DNA from: Cohnella sp. WQ 127256
GTDB lineage: Bacteria; Bacillota; Bacilli; Paenibacillales; Paenibacillaceae
Direction of reading: 5' to 3'
Assembly: GCF_024519285.1 (NCBI RefSeq)
Contig: NZ_JAMZCY010000004.1
Span: 310,001 to 374,000 of the forward strand
DNA: 64,000 nucleotides
In this document: piece by piece, positions 43,983 through 51,979 of the stretch
Layout: each line of letters opens with the position of its first letter
Position numbering within the stretch: the first letter of the stretch is position 1
The notes under the pieces: model-generated
What the model was told of the DNA's origin: nothing
Seen by the model: only the letters and a program-made list of their open reading frames with translations
The model's database searches: none
Program-made: the position numbers and the translations under genes

Positions 43983-45479
43983 TTAATGCGGCATGCCCGC
44001 AATTTCATTTAACGCCTTCTCGGCACGGAAAACGGAAACGTTGAACGACGACCACCGGAGATCCTCGACCTCGATCGTCTCCCATTTGTTAACCAATAAA
44101 TTTTTCATATCCGGGTATTCATGCTCGCTGAAGTTAACTAACGTCGGGATGGCATCCGCGGACAAGCTGCTTAAGTAATGCAAGTCGATTTTCCCGGTTT
44201 CTTTGTACCGCTCGATGTTGTTCTCTGCGATCACCCGGTCCATTTCAACATAATTAATAAATACATACGCCGCCAGACTAATGACGATGTAACATTTCGC
44301 CAGCGGGAGGATGTGCATTCTGACTCTGACCGCGGCAATGACCAGCAGAACGGCCAGATAGATCATGAACGCGTGCACCAAAAATCGGATATAGGTGTAT
44401 CCGTAAACCTCTTCATATAGCACGAGTCGCATGTATGCGGAATACAGCATGACCCCAGAACATCCGATTAGGATGTAGAGCAGAGCTGCTATTCGTCTTC
44501 GCGACATGTCTCCTTTAACAAGCGTTATCATAAGAAGGGCAAAATTAATGACGGAAACGGCCACTAGCTCGAGGAATCCGCTCCTCGCGTATTCCGCGTA
44601 AGTTTTCCCATCCGGTAATCCCCCGTCCCATGCGCCGAACAAATAGGAGAACTGAACCGCCACGAACAGCACGTACACCGCGTTCACCGAGAGAAGTAAC
44701 GTCGTCAGAATGATCGAATCGATCTTGGCAGGGTCGTGCTCCCCGCTCTCCTGGAGCTTCCCAGCCGTTCCGGTCTTCACGCGTCTCGGCTTAACGAACC
44801 CCCAGAGGTAGCAGAAAAATAATACTCCACACAAGATGATCCATACCCCTCGCGAGAACCCTTCCCCTATCGAAAGGCTGTTTATCCATCTCGGAGCTCC
44901 GTTCACGAATCGATTAAATACACCGTCCGCCGAAGCTAATAAAGAAATGACGATAATGAGCAGAGGCATGGCGATGAGCAGTCCGATGAACACCTTGCCT
45001 AACGTACTCTTCTGCTCCGCTCCCATTTTTCTCGCAGTTGAGACCTTGAATATGCGGAACACCGTCGGAATATGACGTAAACTTTGCGAGAACACATGGT
45101 CGAGAGCGTCATTGACGATTCCGAAATTCCACCAAGCCAACCGCTTCGCCCCGCGCATGTAGGTCACATGAATGAAAATCAGAATCGGGACGGCAACCAA
45201 ATTTAAAGAATACAAAATGGGATTCGAGAATAACGCATATGTTACCGAGAGCATTAGGATGACAACGAACATGAACCATCCGAATCCCGTAGTCTCTCGC
45301 AGTCGATCTCTCCAATCATGGAAAAGATACATATACATCAGAATGACGAACAAGGGATATGAAACTCCGGGGACGTTGTCATAAAACAAATACTGATGGG
45401 CAAAAGCGAGAACAAAAGCACCGATCAATGCTACCACGGATCGCCCCATGGGCTTGCGAAACGTGTTCAAGTAGATCAC
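43983..45479 (-). CDS. DUF4173/DUF4153-like polytopic membrane protein (GTG start)
   Basis: A 498-residue membrane protein with about 11-12 hydrophobic segments. GAGG lies 7 bases before the GTG start. The cytoplasmic-loop-plus-helix segment KVFIGLLIAMPLLIIVISLLASADGVFNRF is characteristic of DUF4173. The C-terminal 80 residues are soluble and contain DLHYLSSLSADAIPTLVNF, another family feature. Function unknown. It is divergent from an SgrR-like regulator, with an inverted-repeat cluster between them, which suggests control by that regulator. The Nudix gene is co-transcribed. Confidence 0.82.
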   Translation of the reverse strand: MIYLNTFRKPMGRSVVALIGAFVLAFAHQYLFYDNVPGVSYPLFVILMYMYLFHDWRDRLRETTGFGWFMFVVILMLSVTYALFSNPILYSLNLVAVPILIFIHVTYMRGAKRLAWWNFGIVNDALDHVFSQSLRHIPTVFRIFKVSTARKMGAEQKSTLGKVFIGLLIAMPLLIIVISLLASADGVFNRFVNGAPRWINSLSIGEGFSRGVWIILCGVLFFCYLWGFVKPRRVKTGTAGKLQESGEHDPAKIDSIILTTLLLSVNAVYVLFVAVQFSYLFGAWDGGLPDGKTYAEYARSGFLELVAVSVINFALLMITLVKGDMSRRRIAALLYILIGCSGVMLYSAYMRLVLYEEVYGYTYIRFLVHAFMIYLAVLLVIAAVRVRMHILPLAKCYIVISLAAYVFINYVEMDRVIAENNIERYKETGKIDLHYLSSLSADAIPTLVNFSEHEYPDMKNLLVNKWETIEVEDLRWSSFNVSVFRAEKALNEIAGMPH

Positions 45480-45504
45480 TCCGTTTCCTCATGTCTATCT
45501 ACCG

Positions 45505-45568
45505 CCTATTTTAGATGTTAAAATAGGAAAATAAATAGAAATGTGCAGGAGATAAATTTCCTATTTTA
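45505..45568. promoter_or_regulatory. Inverted-repeat operator candidate between DUF4173-like and SgrR-like genes
   Basis: CCTATTTTA (45505-45513) and TAAAATAGG (45519-45527) form a 9-bp palindrome with a 5-base centre. TAAAATAGGAAA (45519-45530) also pairs perfectly over 12 bp with TTTCCTATTTTA (45557-45568). Three copies of one half-site thus occur in 64 bases between divergent genes, as expected of an autoregulated operator or of competing hairpins in the leader. Confidence 0.6.
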
Positions 45569-45610
45569 TACGAAGACGAAGAAATTCGATCCACTGAAGG
45601 AGGTTACCGC

Positions 45611-47308
45611 ATGAAACTGCATCAGCATTTCCTGCAGCTTCACTCCCGTTTCGGGAGCCAGGACAGCGTCGAAACGACATTGGAGGAAATCGGCAAGCTG
45701 CTCGATTGCACCCCACGCAACGTGACGAATATCATTCGCTCGATGAGCAACGACGGATGGATTTCGTGGGAATCCTCCCGTGGACGAGGGCGTCGATCTA
45801 CGCTACGTTTCCTCGCGCAACCTGAGGAAATCGCGGTGCAGTCCATGCTCCAAGCGATTAACCGTAAAGAAATAACGCGAGCCATCGAACAGATTCGCAT
45901 CCATAAACAATCATCCACACTACAAGAACATCTGCAGGGCTGGCTACTCACTTATTTCGGTCACCACGCCGAAACGAACAGCGACCGGCAGATCGACACC
46001 TTACGGCTGCCGATTCGGCAGCCGTTACACACGGTCGACCCGCTGTACATGAATTTGTTAGCGGAATCGTTCGTGGCTAGCCATGTATTCGACGGTCTAG
46101 TACGGCGGACGAACGAAAGCGACGAAATTCTGCCGAGCATTGCCCATGCGTGGGAAACAGATGAACACCGCACACAGTGGACTTTTTTCCTCCGTAAGGA
46201 GGTGCTGTTCCACCACGGCAAGGTGTTGACCGCGGAAGATGTCGTCTATACGTTTGAGCGACTGATCCGCTCTTCGCGCAGGACGCTGTACAGCTTGATA
46301 TATAAGCAAATCAAAGCCGTTCGCGCCCTCAACCCGACGACTGTAACCTTCGAGCTGGAGGAGCCCAACGAGCTGTTCCTCCCTTTCCTATGCACTAGCC
46401 GTGCGGCGATCGTTCCTAAAGACCTGAATCAGATAGGGAGCTTGAGATTCGGAACGGCCCCGCTGGGAACGGGACCTTTCAAGATTTCCGAGATGCATGA
46501 GGGCATATGCGTTTTGGAGGCGTTCACTCCCTATTTCCAAGGGCGAGCGCATCTCGATCGAGTCGAGATCGTTCATGTGCCGTGGGCAACGGAAGAGGCC
46601 GGAGCGAACGCCACTTCCGATCTCCTCTCTCCTTTCCACATCATCCATAACCCTTCTGCTGCAGACGAAACCCGAAGCCATATCCATTCGGATACGACCG
46701 TCCGGAAATTTTTCACGTGCAACACGCAGAAGGTCGGACCGTTAACCGATCCGACCGTTCGTGCGCATTTATTCGCTTCTCTTCAAGGGGATAAGGAACC
46801 CTTAAAGTCGGACATTCCCGCTTCCGATCGTACATGGCCGATCCCTATCCAAATCGCGACGATTCCTCCATACAAATTGGATGCGGAGTTACTTGCCGAC
46901 AAGCTGGGACAATCCGGTTATTCATGTACGGTCGTATCCGTATCTCCGGAGGAATTCAAGGGAAATGTGCGGTTGGCCTCGGATCTGATCCTATTCTCGT
47001 TGTTCCGGGATCAGGACGTACAGCTCCGCTTATTCGACCTCTACCTGACGATCGCCGAACACGTCGATTCCCATATGCGGATCGACATCGAGCAAGCGTT
47101 ACAGCGTATCGCCCGGGAATCCGATCCCGCCGTTCGAGCACGTCATCTCGATAAAATCGAGAGGCTACTTATTCACGAGCATCAACTATTTATTATCTCA
47201 GAGAGACCTTTGCCGACTGCCCATTTGCCTTCCGTTCGCGGTGTAACCTTCAACTCACAGGGCTGGGTAAATCTCCGAACAATTTGGTTTCCTCCGTCAA
47301 TCACGTAA
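45611..47308 (+). CDS. SgrR-family transcriptional regulator with solute-binding domain
   Basis: A 565-residue regulator. The N-terminal winged helix (about 1-115, LLDCTPRNVTNIIRSMSNDGWISW...GRGRRSTLRF) matches SgrR_N. A SBP_bac_5 peptide/nickel-binding-protein-like domain follows (about 135-555: LHTVDPLYMNLLAESFVASHVFDGLV, LRKEVLFHHGKVLTAEDVVYTFERL). No signal peptide, so the binding domain senses a cytoplasmic ligand. Escherichia coli SgrR responds to sugar-phosphate stress; the ligand here is unknown. AAGGAGG precedes the ATG by 7 bases. Likely targets are itself and the divergent DUF4173-like/Nudix operon, through the repeat cluster upstream. Confidence 0.9.
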   Translation: MKLHQHFLQLHSRFGSQDSVETTLEEIGKLLDCTPRNVTNIIRSMSNDGWISWESSRGRGRRSTLRFLAQPEEIAVQSMLQAINRKEITRAIEQIRIHKQSSTLQEHLQGWLLTYFGHHAETNSDRQIDTLRLPIRQPLHTVDPLYMNLLAESFVASHVFDGLVRRTNESDEILPSIAHAWETDEHRTQWTFFLRKEVLFHHGKVLTAEDVVYTFERLIRSSRRTLYSLIYKQIKAVRALNPTTVTFELEEPNELFLPFLCTSRAAIVPKDLNQIGSLRFGTAPLGTGPFKISEMHEGICVLEAFTPYFQGRAHLDRVEIVHVPWATEEAGANATSDLLSPFHIIHNPSAADETRSHIHSDTTVRKFFTCNTQKVGPLTDPTVRAHLFASLQGDKEPLKSDIPASDRTWPIPIQIATIPPYKLDAELLADKLGQSGYSCTVVSVSPEEFKGNVRLASDLILFSLFRDQDVQLRLFDLYLTIAEHVDSHMRIDIEQALQRIARESDPAVRARHLDKIERLLIHEHQLFIISERPLPTAHLPSVRGVTFNSQGWVNLRTIWFPPSIT

Positions 47309-47324
47309 GAATAGCTCCTTCTAC

Positions 47325-48422
47325 TCAGGGTTGGACTGCCGGAATAATAATCTGGTCGATCAGCTCACCAGAGCTGGAGCCCTCTCGCGAATCTGCATCT
47401 GACGTGACGACAATGACGATGTTCCATTCCGGTATGATCCGAATATGCTGGCCTCCGTAGCCATTGGCTTCATATTCGAATACATCCTTACCCGCCTTAT
47501 CCTTCATATCGGGTAGCCAGAATAAATAACCATAGTCGGTATGGTCATCTACTTTCACCTGCTTTTTCACAGACTCCTCCACCCAGCTTTGCGGAATGAG
47601 GCTCTTCCCTTCCCACATCCCCTTCTGTAAATACAAATAACCAAACTTAGCCATATCTCTTGGTGTTAAGTTCAACATCGTCCCTCCTGAATACACGCCT
47701 TGCGGATCTGTGCTCCATCCGTAATTAGTAATACTCAATGGACCGAATAAATTCTGTATCGCAAATTCCTCCGTCGACATCCCCGAGACCTCCGTTATAA
47801 CAGACGACAGCAAATGAGGAAGCCCTGTATTGTATCCAAATGTGGTTCCAGGCTCTTGAAGCAAGGGCCTGCTCAATGTATAGGCATTCCAATTCGCACT
47901 TTGAAACCATGACATAATATCATTGTCCACTGACTCCAAGCCACCGGTCAAAGTTAACGCCTGCCGAATCGTAAGGTCTTTCTTACGCGGATCGTCCATA
48001 TTCATAAATAAGTCGGGTAATAAGTCTGCTAGCTTCTGTTCTGTTGATTGAATAAGTCCTTTGTCGATCGCGATGCCGATCAAAGCCGATAAAAAACTCT
48101 TCGTTACTGAAAACACTCCCGTTGGGGTATCTTGCGATTTGTTCTGATAGTATTTCTCATAGACAAGACGACCGTCTTTGACGATGAGCACGCTATACGT
48201 TTTGCCATGCTTAGCAGCTACCGTGGCATCGATTTTTGCGAGCGCTGTCTCATCCAGCCCCATTTCCTTAGGCGCTGCCACCGTCCATTCGAATGCAGTG
48301 CTCTCATTATTCGTGTTGCTCGCATTCGATGTCGTCTCCGGTACCTTTTTACTACAGCTAATCAACACCATAAGCAACACTACCGTAATAACCGATATTC
48401 CCCATCCTAATCTACGGTTCAT
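47325..48422 (-). CDS. Serine hydrolase lipoprotein (beta-lactamase class C/esterase fold)
   Basis: A 365-residue lipoprotein with lipobox LISC (Cys23). The start at ATG 48422 has AAGGG upstream; a GTG at 48431 is too close to it. The class C-like catalytic features are SVTK (serine nucleophile and lysine) in TGVFSVTKSFLSALIG, the tyrosine motif in FGYNTGLPHLLSSVI and a GGQHIRI segment in place of KTG. Family members are esterases, D-amino peptidases or beta-lactamase relatives; a beta-lactam role is not implied. It would act on the outer face of the membrane. It converges on the SgrR-like gene with 16 bases between stops. Confidence 0.88.
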   Translation of the reverse strand: MNRRLGWGISVITVVLLMVLISCSKKVPETTSNASNTNNESTAFEWTVAAPKEMGLDETALAKIDATVAAKHGKTYSVLIVKDGRLVYEKYYQNKSQDTPTGVFSVTKSFLSALIGIAIDKGLIQSTEQKLADLLPDLFMNMDDPRKKDLTIRQALTLTGGLESVDNDIMSWFQSANWNAYTLSRPLLQEPGTTFGYNTGLPHLLSSVITEVSGMSTEEFAIQNLFGPLSITNYGWSTDPQGVYSGGTMLNLTPRDMAKFGYLYLQKGMWEGKSLIPQSWVEESVKKQVKVDDHTDYGYLFWLPDMKDKAGKDVFEYEANGYGGQHIRIIPEWNIVIVVTSDADSREGSSSGELIDQIIIPAVQP

Positions 48423-48571
48423 TTTCCACACCCTTTCACCGACCCTTTTATTGTCATTATTTCAAAAATTGTAATAAAAAGATAGATAAAAGGCGTTTAA
48501 CTCAACCAAAAATAACTAATTGTAGTAATATTGATTAATGATAACTAATCACACCATTTGGAGGGATAAAT

Positions 48572-49114
48572 GTGACGATAAGAGAACTTGCGTTTCTAGC
48601 ATTACGAGTCCTATCGATCTATTTATTTATTTTAGGACTTAGCCATCTGACCAGCCTGTTAGATTTTACTATACCGACATATTTACAAGTGATTGAGCAC
48701 GATACGACTTACGCTGAAGTATTTCTCATCATCGGAATACCCACTTTTGTTCTCCTTGTAGGTGGTGTTATTCTTTGGATTTTTGCAGAAAAGCTTTCAT
48801 CGTATATGGTACCAAAAAGCTCAACTGGATCTGGGAATTTTCCTACGAAAGAGCTTGAAGGATTTGTATTATCCGTAATCGGACTCATACTTTTGATTTT
48901 ATCTTTCACCAGTATCGTGCGGTTAAGCATGAGCTATATACACCTGATCAACCAAGAAATTGGATTCGATAGGAAAACCTATATTTACCCCCTAGTAGAA
49001 CAAGCGATTCGACTTCTCATCGGTATTATTTTGTTGTTTAAGGCTGAAGGACTAGCTCTAATGCTAAGAAAGACAAGAAATCTTGGATTAAAGCATCTCA
49101 GTAAAGAAAAATAA
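48572..49114 (+). CDS. Hypothetical four-helix membrane protein
   Basis: A 180-residue protein with four hydrophobic segments (about 8-25, 50-72, 95-118, 140-160) and a basic C-terminus. TGGAGGG lies 6 bases before the GTG at 48572; the ATG two bases earlier reads straight into a stop. I do not recognise a family. Local sequence is more AT-rich than its neighbours. It is divergent from the serine hydrolase gene and followed by a strong hairpin. Confidence 0.75.
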   Translation: MTIRELAFLALRVLSIYLFILGLSHLTSLLDFTIPTYLQVIEHDTTYAEVFLIIGIPTFVLLVGGVILWIFAEKLSSYMVPKSSTGSGNFPTKELEGFVLSVIGLILLILSFTSIVRLSMSYIHLINQEIGFDRKTYIYPLVEQAIRLLIGIILLFKAEGLALMLRKTRNLGLKHLSKEK

Positions 49115-49135
49115 ATAAGAAAGTGACCCAAGCAA

Positions 49136-49196
49136 AAAACGGGTATCCATAGCCTAACACCTTTTTTCTAAGTGTCCGGTCTATGGGTACCCGTTT
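49136..49196. terminator. Long bidirectional terminator hairpin
   Basis: Stem AAACGGGTATCCATAG (49137-49152 region) with CTATGGGTACCCGTTT (49181-49195 region), one G-T pair, plus an inner ACAC/GTGT pairing. The minus-strand tail TTTTTTG is strong. It ends transcripts from both the small membrane protein and the nitrilase operon. Confidence 0.85.
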
Positions 49197-49209
49197 AGTA
49201 TTCATCTTA

Positions 49210-49362
49210 TTATCTTGGGGTTACTGCATTATCAACAGAGGTCACAATCACAACCTCAGCATTCGTTATACCTGGTAACGACCTCGTCATGATTGGGGAA
49301 TGGTATGCCACAATTTTCGTGCCCACCCTCAATTCAGTTCCCGATGAGAGCAAAGGGATCAC
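49210..49362 (-). CDS. Possible small ORF after the nitrilase gene (50 codons)
   Basis: An open frame from GTG 49362 to TAA 49210. AAGGGG lies about 10 bases upstream. The predicted peptide begins MIPLLSSGTELRVGTKIV and ends SVDNAVTPR, with an even, protein-like composition. It lies on the nitrilase transcript before the terminator. It might be a degraded fragment of a larger gene, as the frame continues upstream through GCSK to a stop. Real expression is uncertain. Confidence 0.3.
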   Translation of the reverse strand: MIPLLSSGTELRVGTKIVAYHSPIMTRSLPGITNAEVVIVTSVDNAVTPR

Positions 49363-49390
49363 TTTTGAACAGCCCCTTCAGGCTCTGACA

Positions 49391-50290
49391 TTAGATTAAT
49401 AACCGGTATACATCTGGCCGACGATCATAGAAGGGCGCAACTGCACCATGTGCTCTATTGTCCCAAAGCTGACGAAATTCGACCTCTGCGAGAACGATCA
49501 TATCCTTATTAAGTGTTCCGATCTTCATGATCCCATCGGCCTCGAATGGCAAGTCACAGGGCGTAAAGACACCCGCTTGACTGTAGCCCGTATCTACCTG
49601 AGGTCGATCCTCGGATAAAGTCCCAACAAGTCCGCTCAATACAACGAAGAGCTGGTTCTCAACCGCTCTCGCCTGACAGCAATATCGTACACGATGATAG
49701 CCATAAGCACTATCGGTATAGGAAGGACAAAGAATCATTTCCACGCCATGAAGCGCTGCTGCCCTAGCTAGCTCTGGAAACTCGATATCGTAGCAGGTCA
49801 GGATCGCCATCTTGCCCCATTCGGTTTCGAATACATTCAAATCGTCCCCTGCGACTAGAGGCCAGCGAATCTGCTCCTCCGGTGTCAAATGCACCTTGTT
49901 TTGCGTTTCGACTCGTCCATCTGGGAAGAATAGAAATGCTTTATTCACGTATTCATCCTCTTGACCTTCCACCTTCTCTTGCCCTTTCACTTCAGCAGCC
50001 TTACAAATATGAGTCCCCGCTAGAATAGCGATGTTCCATTCCGCACTCTGCCGCTTAAAGAACTCCACATACTTGTCCGTTAGCTGAGCCAGAAAGAGAC
50101 AAGCCTCGTCATGCAGCATGGACACCTCAAGACTTAAAAGATGCGCGGTCATATACTCGGGAAACAAGATCATCGAAGCACCCTGCTCGGCTGCGTCTGT
50201 AATCTTCTCTGCAATTCCCGTCCAAAATTGCTCTTCAGACTCAATATCGGTGAGTCCGTATTGGGTCATTGCGATCGTTAGCTTTTTCAT
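49391..50290 (-). CDS. Carbon-nitrogen hydrolase (nitrilase superfamily)
   Basis: A 299-residue amidase-type nitrilase-fold enzyme with an intact Glu-Lys-Cys triad: Glu45 in LFPEY, Lys132 in QNKVHLTPEE and Cys166 in LTCYDIEFPE. The start at ATG 50290 has AGAGG 5 bases upstream; the GTG at 50296 overlaps that site. It begins 8 bases after the stop of the GNAT-nitrilase fusion and resembles that protein's C-terminal half in several segments (YCCQARAVENQLF, TGYSQAGVFTPCDLPF, DGIMKIG). The substrate is unknown. It may supply the hydrolase activity that the fusion has lost. Confidence 0.92.
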   Translation of the reverse strand: MKKLTIAMTQYGLTDIESEEQFWTGIAEKITDAAEQGASMILFPEYMTAHLLSLEVSMLHDEACLFLAQLTDKYVEFFKRQSAEWNIAILAGTHICKAAEVKGQEKVEGQEDEYVNKAFLFFPDGRVETQNKVHLTPEEQIRWPLVAGDDLNVFETEWGKMAILTCYDIEFPELARAAALHGVEMILCPSYTDSAYGYHRVRYCCQARAVENQLFVVLSGLVGTLSEDRPQVDTGYSQAGVFTPCDLPFEADGIMKIGTLNKDMIVLAEVEFRQLWDNRAHGAVAPFYDRRPDVYRLLI

Positions 50291-50298
50291 ATGCACCT

Positions 50299-51843
50299 CT
50301 ATGATTTCGTACGAATTTGTAAGGAATAGATGTCAGTTCTGCGGTCATGGAACGAAAGTGCATCACTCGATTTGCGATACCGCTGAAGGGTTTCCATATC
50401 TACCTCAGCCATCATCACGGTCTCTGTATTCTCGCTGCACTCTCCCGCAATCCCATCGCGTGGAAATGCAAAGTCCGAAGGCGTATAGATTCCCGATTGC
50501 GCGTATTGAACATCTACATTGTCTACATGAGTGAGATTCCCAACTGTACCCGCGGTAACAATAAACACCTGATTCTCAATCGCCCGAGCTTGCGCGCAAT
50601 ATTTGACCCGTAGAAAAGTCTGCCTATCCTCCGCACAGAAGGGAACAAATATAATTTGAGCCCCTTCTTCTGCTACGATCCGAGAAACCTCGGGGTACTC
50701 AATATCGCCGCTGAGCTGGATTGATATTTTACCGCAATCCGTATCGAATACCTCCAGCTCCGTCCCGCCATTAATCCCCCACCACTTGCGCTCGTTCGGG
50801 GAAATATGTAGCTTGTATTGCTGTTCTATCGTTCCGTCCCGACGGAATAGGTGAGCTACATTATAAATCCGGTTGTTATTCTCAATAAAATGAGAGCCAC
50901 CCACAATATTCACATTATATTTAACCGCTAATTCAGAGAATAGCTCCATATAGTGAGGCGTATAGGTGCTCAGCTTCCTTACCGCTAAGCTCGGTGAACG
51001 CTCATCTAGGAAGGAGAGCAGCTGCATTGTAAAATTTTCTGGGAAGACAGCGAAATCTGACTTATAGTCCGACGCTACATCGACGTAATGCTCACATTGT
51101 GTGGCAAATTCATCAAAGGAATCGATCTTCTTCATCATATATTGTATGACGCAAATACGGACGGGAAAAGACATTTTATAATGAGTCTTATTAATGCTTG
51201 GCTTGTATTCGATATTGTTCCATTCAAGCAAAGCCGCGTAGTTCTCAGAATCCACATCATCGGACAAGTAATTGGTGATGATCCGCTTGAGCGTGAAGCC
51301 ATTCATCATCTGGAACGTGAGTACAGGGTCGTAAATGTTCTGCTGCAGCACTTCCTCTGCATACTCTCTAGGCGTCATTGTATCACTGTAATGGTGATAG
51401 CCCGGAATGCGTCCGCCCACGATAATACTTTTCAGATTCAGGTGCTCTGCCAGCCGCTTTCTTGCTTCATAGAGCCTTCTACCGATTTTCATACGCCGGA
51501 AATCAGGGTGCACCATAACTTCCATTCCATATAAATTCCCACCACGTGGATTGTGATTGCGAATATATCCTTTATCCGTAATTTCCGAATAAGTATGTTG
51601 CTCTAAATAATCGTCGAAGTTCACGATCAGGCTTGAGCAGGAACCTATAATTTCCCCATCCAATTCGACGCAGATTTGCCCCTCAGGGAAAGTGCGTACA
51701 TGGCTCTCTAATTGGTCTATCTTCCAAGGACCCATATTGGGAAAACAAATATTTTGCAGGGCAATGAGGTTATCGAAGTCTGTGCGTACAATGTTGCGGA
51801 TAATAACCTTCTTCTCAAACTGGGAGATCTGATCTGTTGACAT
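50299..51843 (-). CDS. GNAT-nitrilase fusion protein (YhcX type) with altered nitrilase active site
   Basis: A 514-residue fusion. The N-terminal GNAT acetyltransferase domain (about 12-215) has MEVMVHPDFRRMKIGRRLYEARKRL as its acetyl-CoA loop; the C-terminal nitrilase domain spans about 228-510. Length and order match Bacillus YhcX. Of the nitrilase triad, Glu269 (FPEN) and Lys344 (QYKLHI) are present, but the expected cysteine segment CYDIE reads SGDIE: Ser378 (codon AGC, 50710-50712) and Gly379. A conventional thiol-dependent amidase reaction therefore looks impossible. The GNAT half appears intact. An intact nitrilase gene follows 8 bases downstream. A terminator-like hairpin (51936-51966) lies upstream and belongs to the preceding gene. 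Confidence 0.9.
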   Translation of the reverse strand: MSTDQISQFEKKVIIRNIVRTDFDNLIALQNICFPNMGPWKIDQLESHVRTFPEGQICVELDGEIIGSCSSLIVNFDDYLEQHTYSEITDKGYIRNHNPRGGNLYGMEVMVHPDFRRMKIGRRLYEARKRLAEHLNLKSIIVGGRIPGYHHYSDTMTPREYAEEVLQQNIYDPVLTFQMMNGFTLKRIITNYLSDDVDSENYAALLEWNNIEYKPSINKTHYKMSFPVRICVIQYMMKKIDSFDEFATQCEHYVDVASDYKSDFAVFPENFTMQLLSFLDERSPSLAVRKLSTYTPHYMELFSELAVKYNVNIVGGSHFIENNNRIYNVAHLFRRDGTIEQQYKLHISPNERKWWGINGGTELEVFDTDCGKISIQLSGDIEYPEVSRIVAEEGAQIIFVPFCAEDRQTFLRVKYCAQARAIENQVFIVTAGTVGNLTHVDNVDVQYAQSGIYTPSDFAFPRDGIAGECSENTETVMMAEVDMETLQRYRKSSDALSFHDRRTDIYSLQIRTKS

Positions 51844-51935
51844 ATAGATAGCGACTCCTTAGTATGACTTTATTTATATTATACCCCAAGACCCATACTA
51901 ATCGTATTATTGGGATGTTGACTCTGTGTTAAAGA

Positions 51936-51966
51936 AAACGGCACTGCCACATGGGCAATGCCGTTT
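51936..51966 (-). terminator. Terminator after the GHL6/GH151-like gene
   Basis: Stem AAACGGCA-TGCC with GGCA-TGCCGTTT (one mismatch), 5-base loop and minus-strand tail TTTTCTTT, 13 bases after the stop. Confidence 0.85.
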
Positions 51967-51979
51967 CGCTATATTATCA

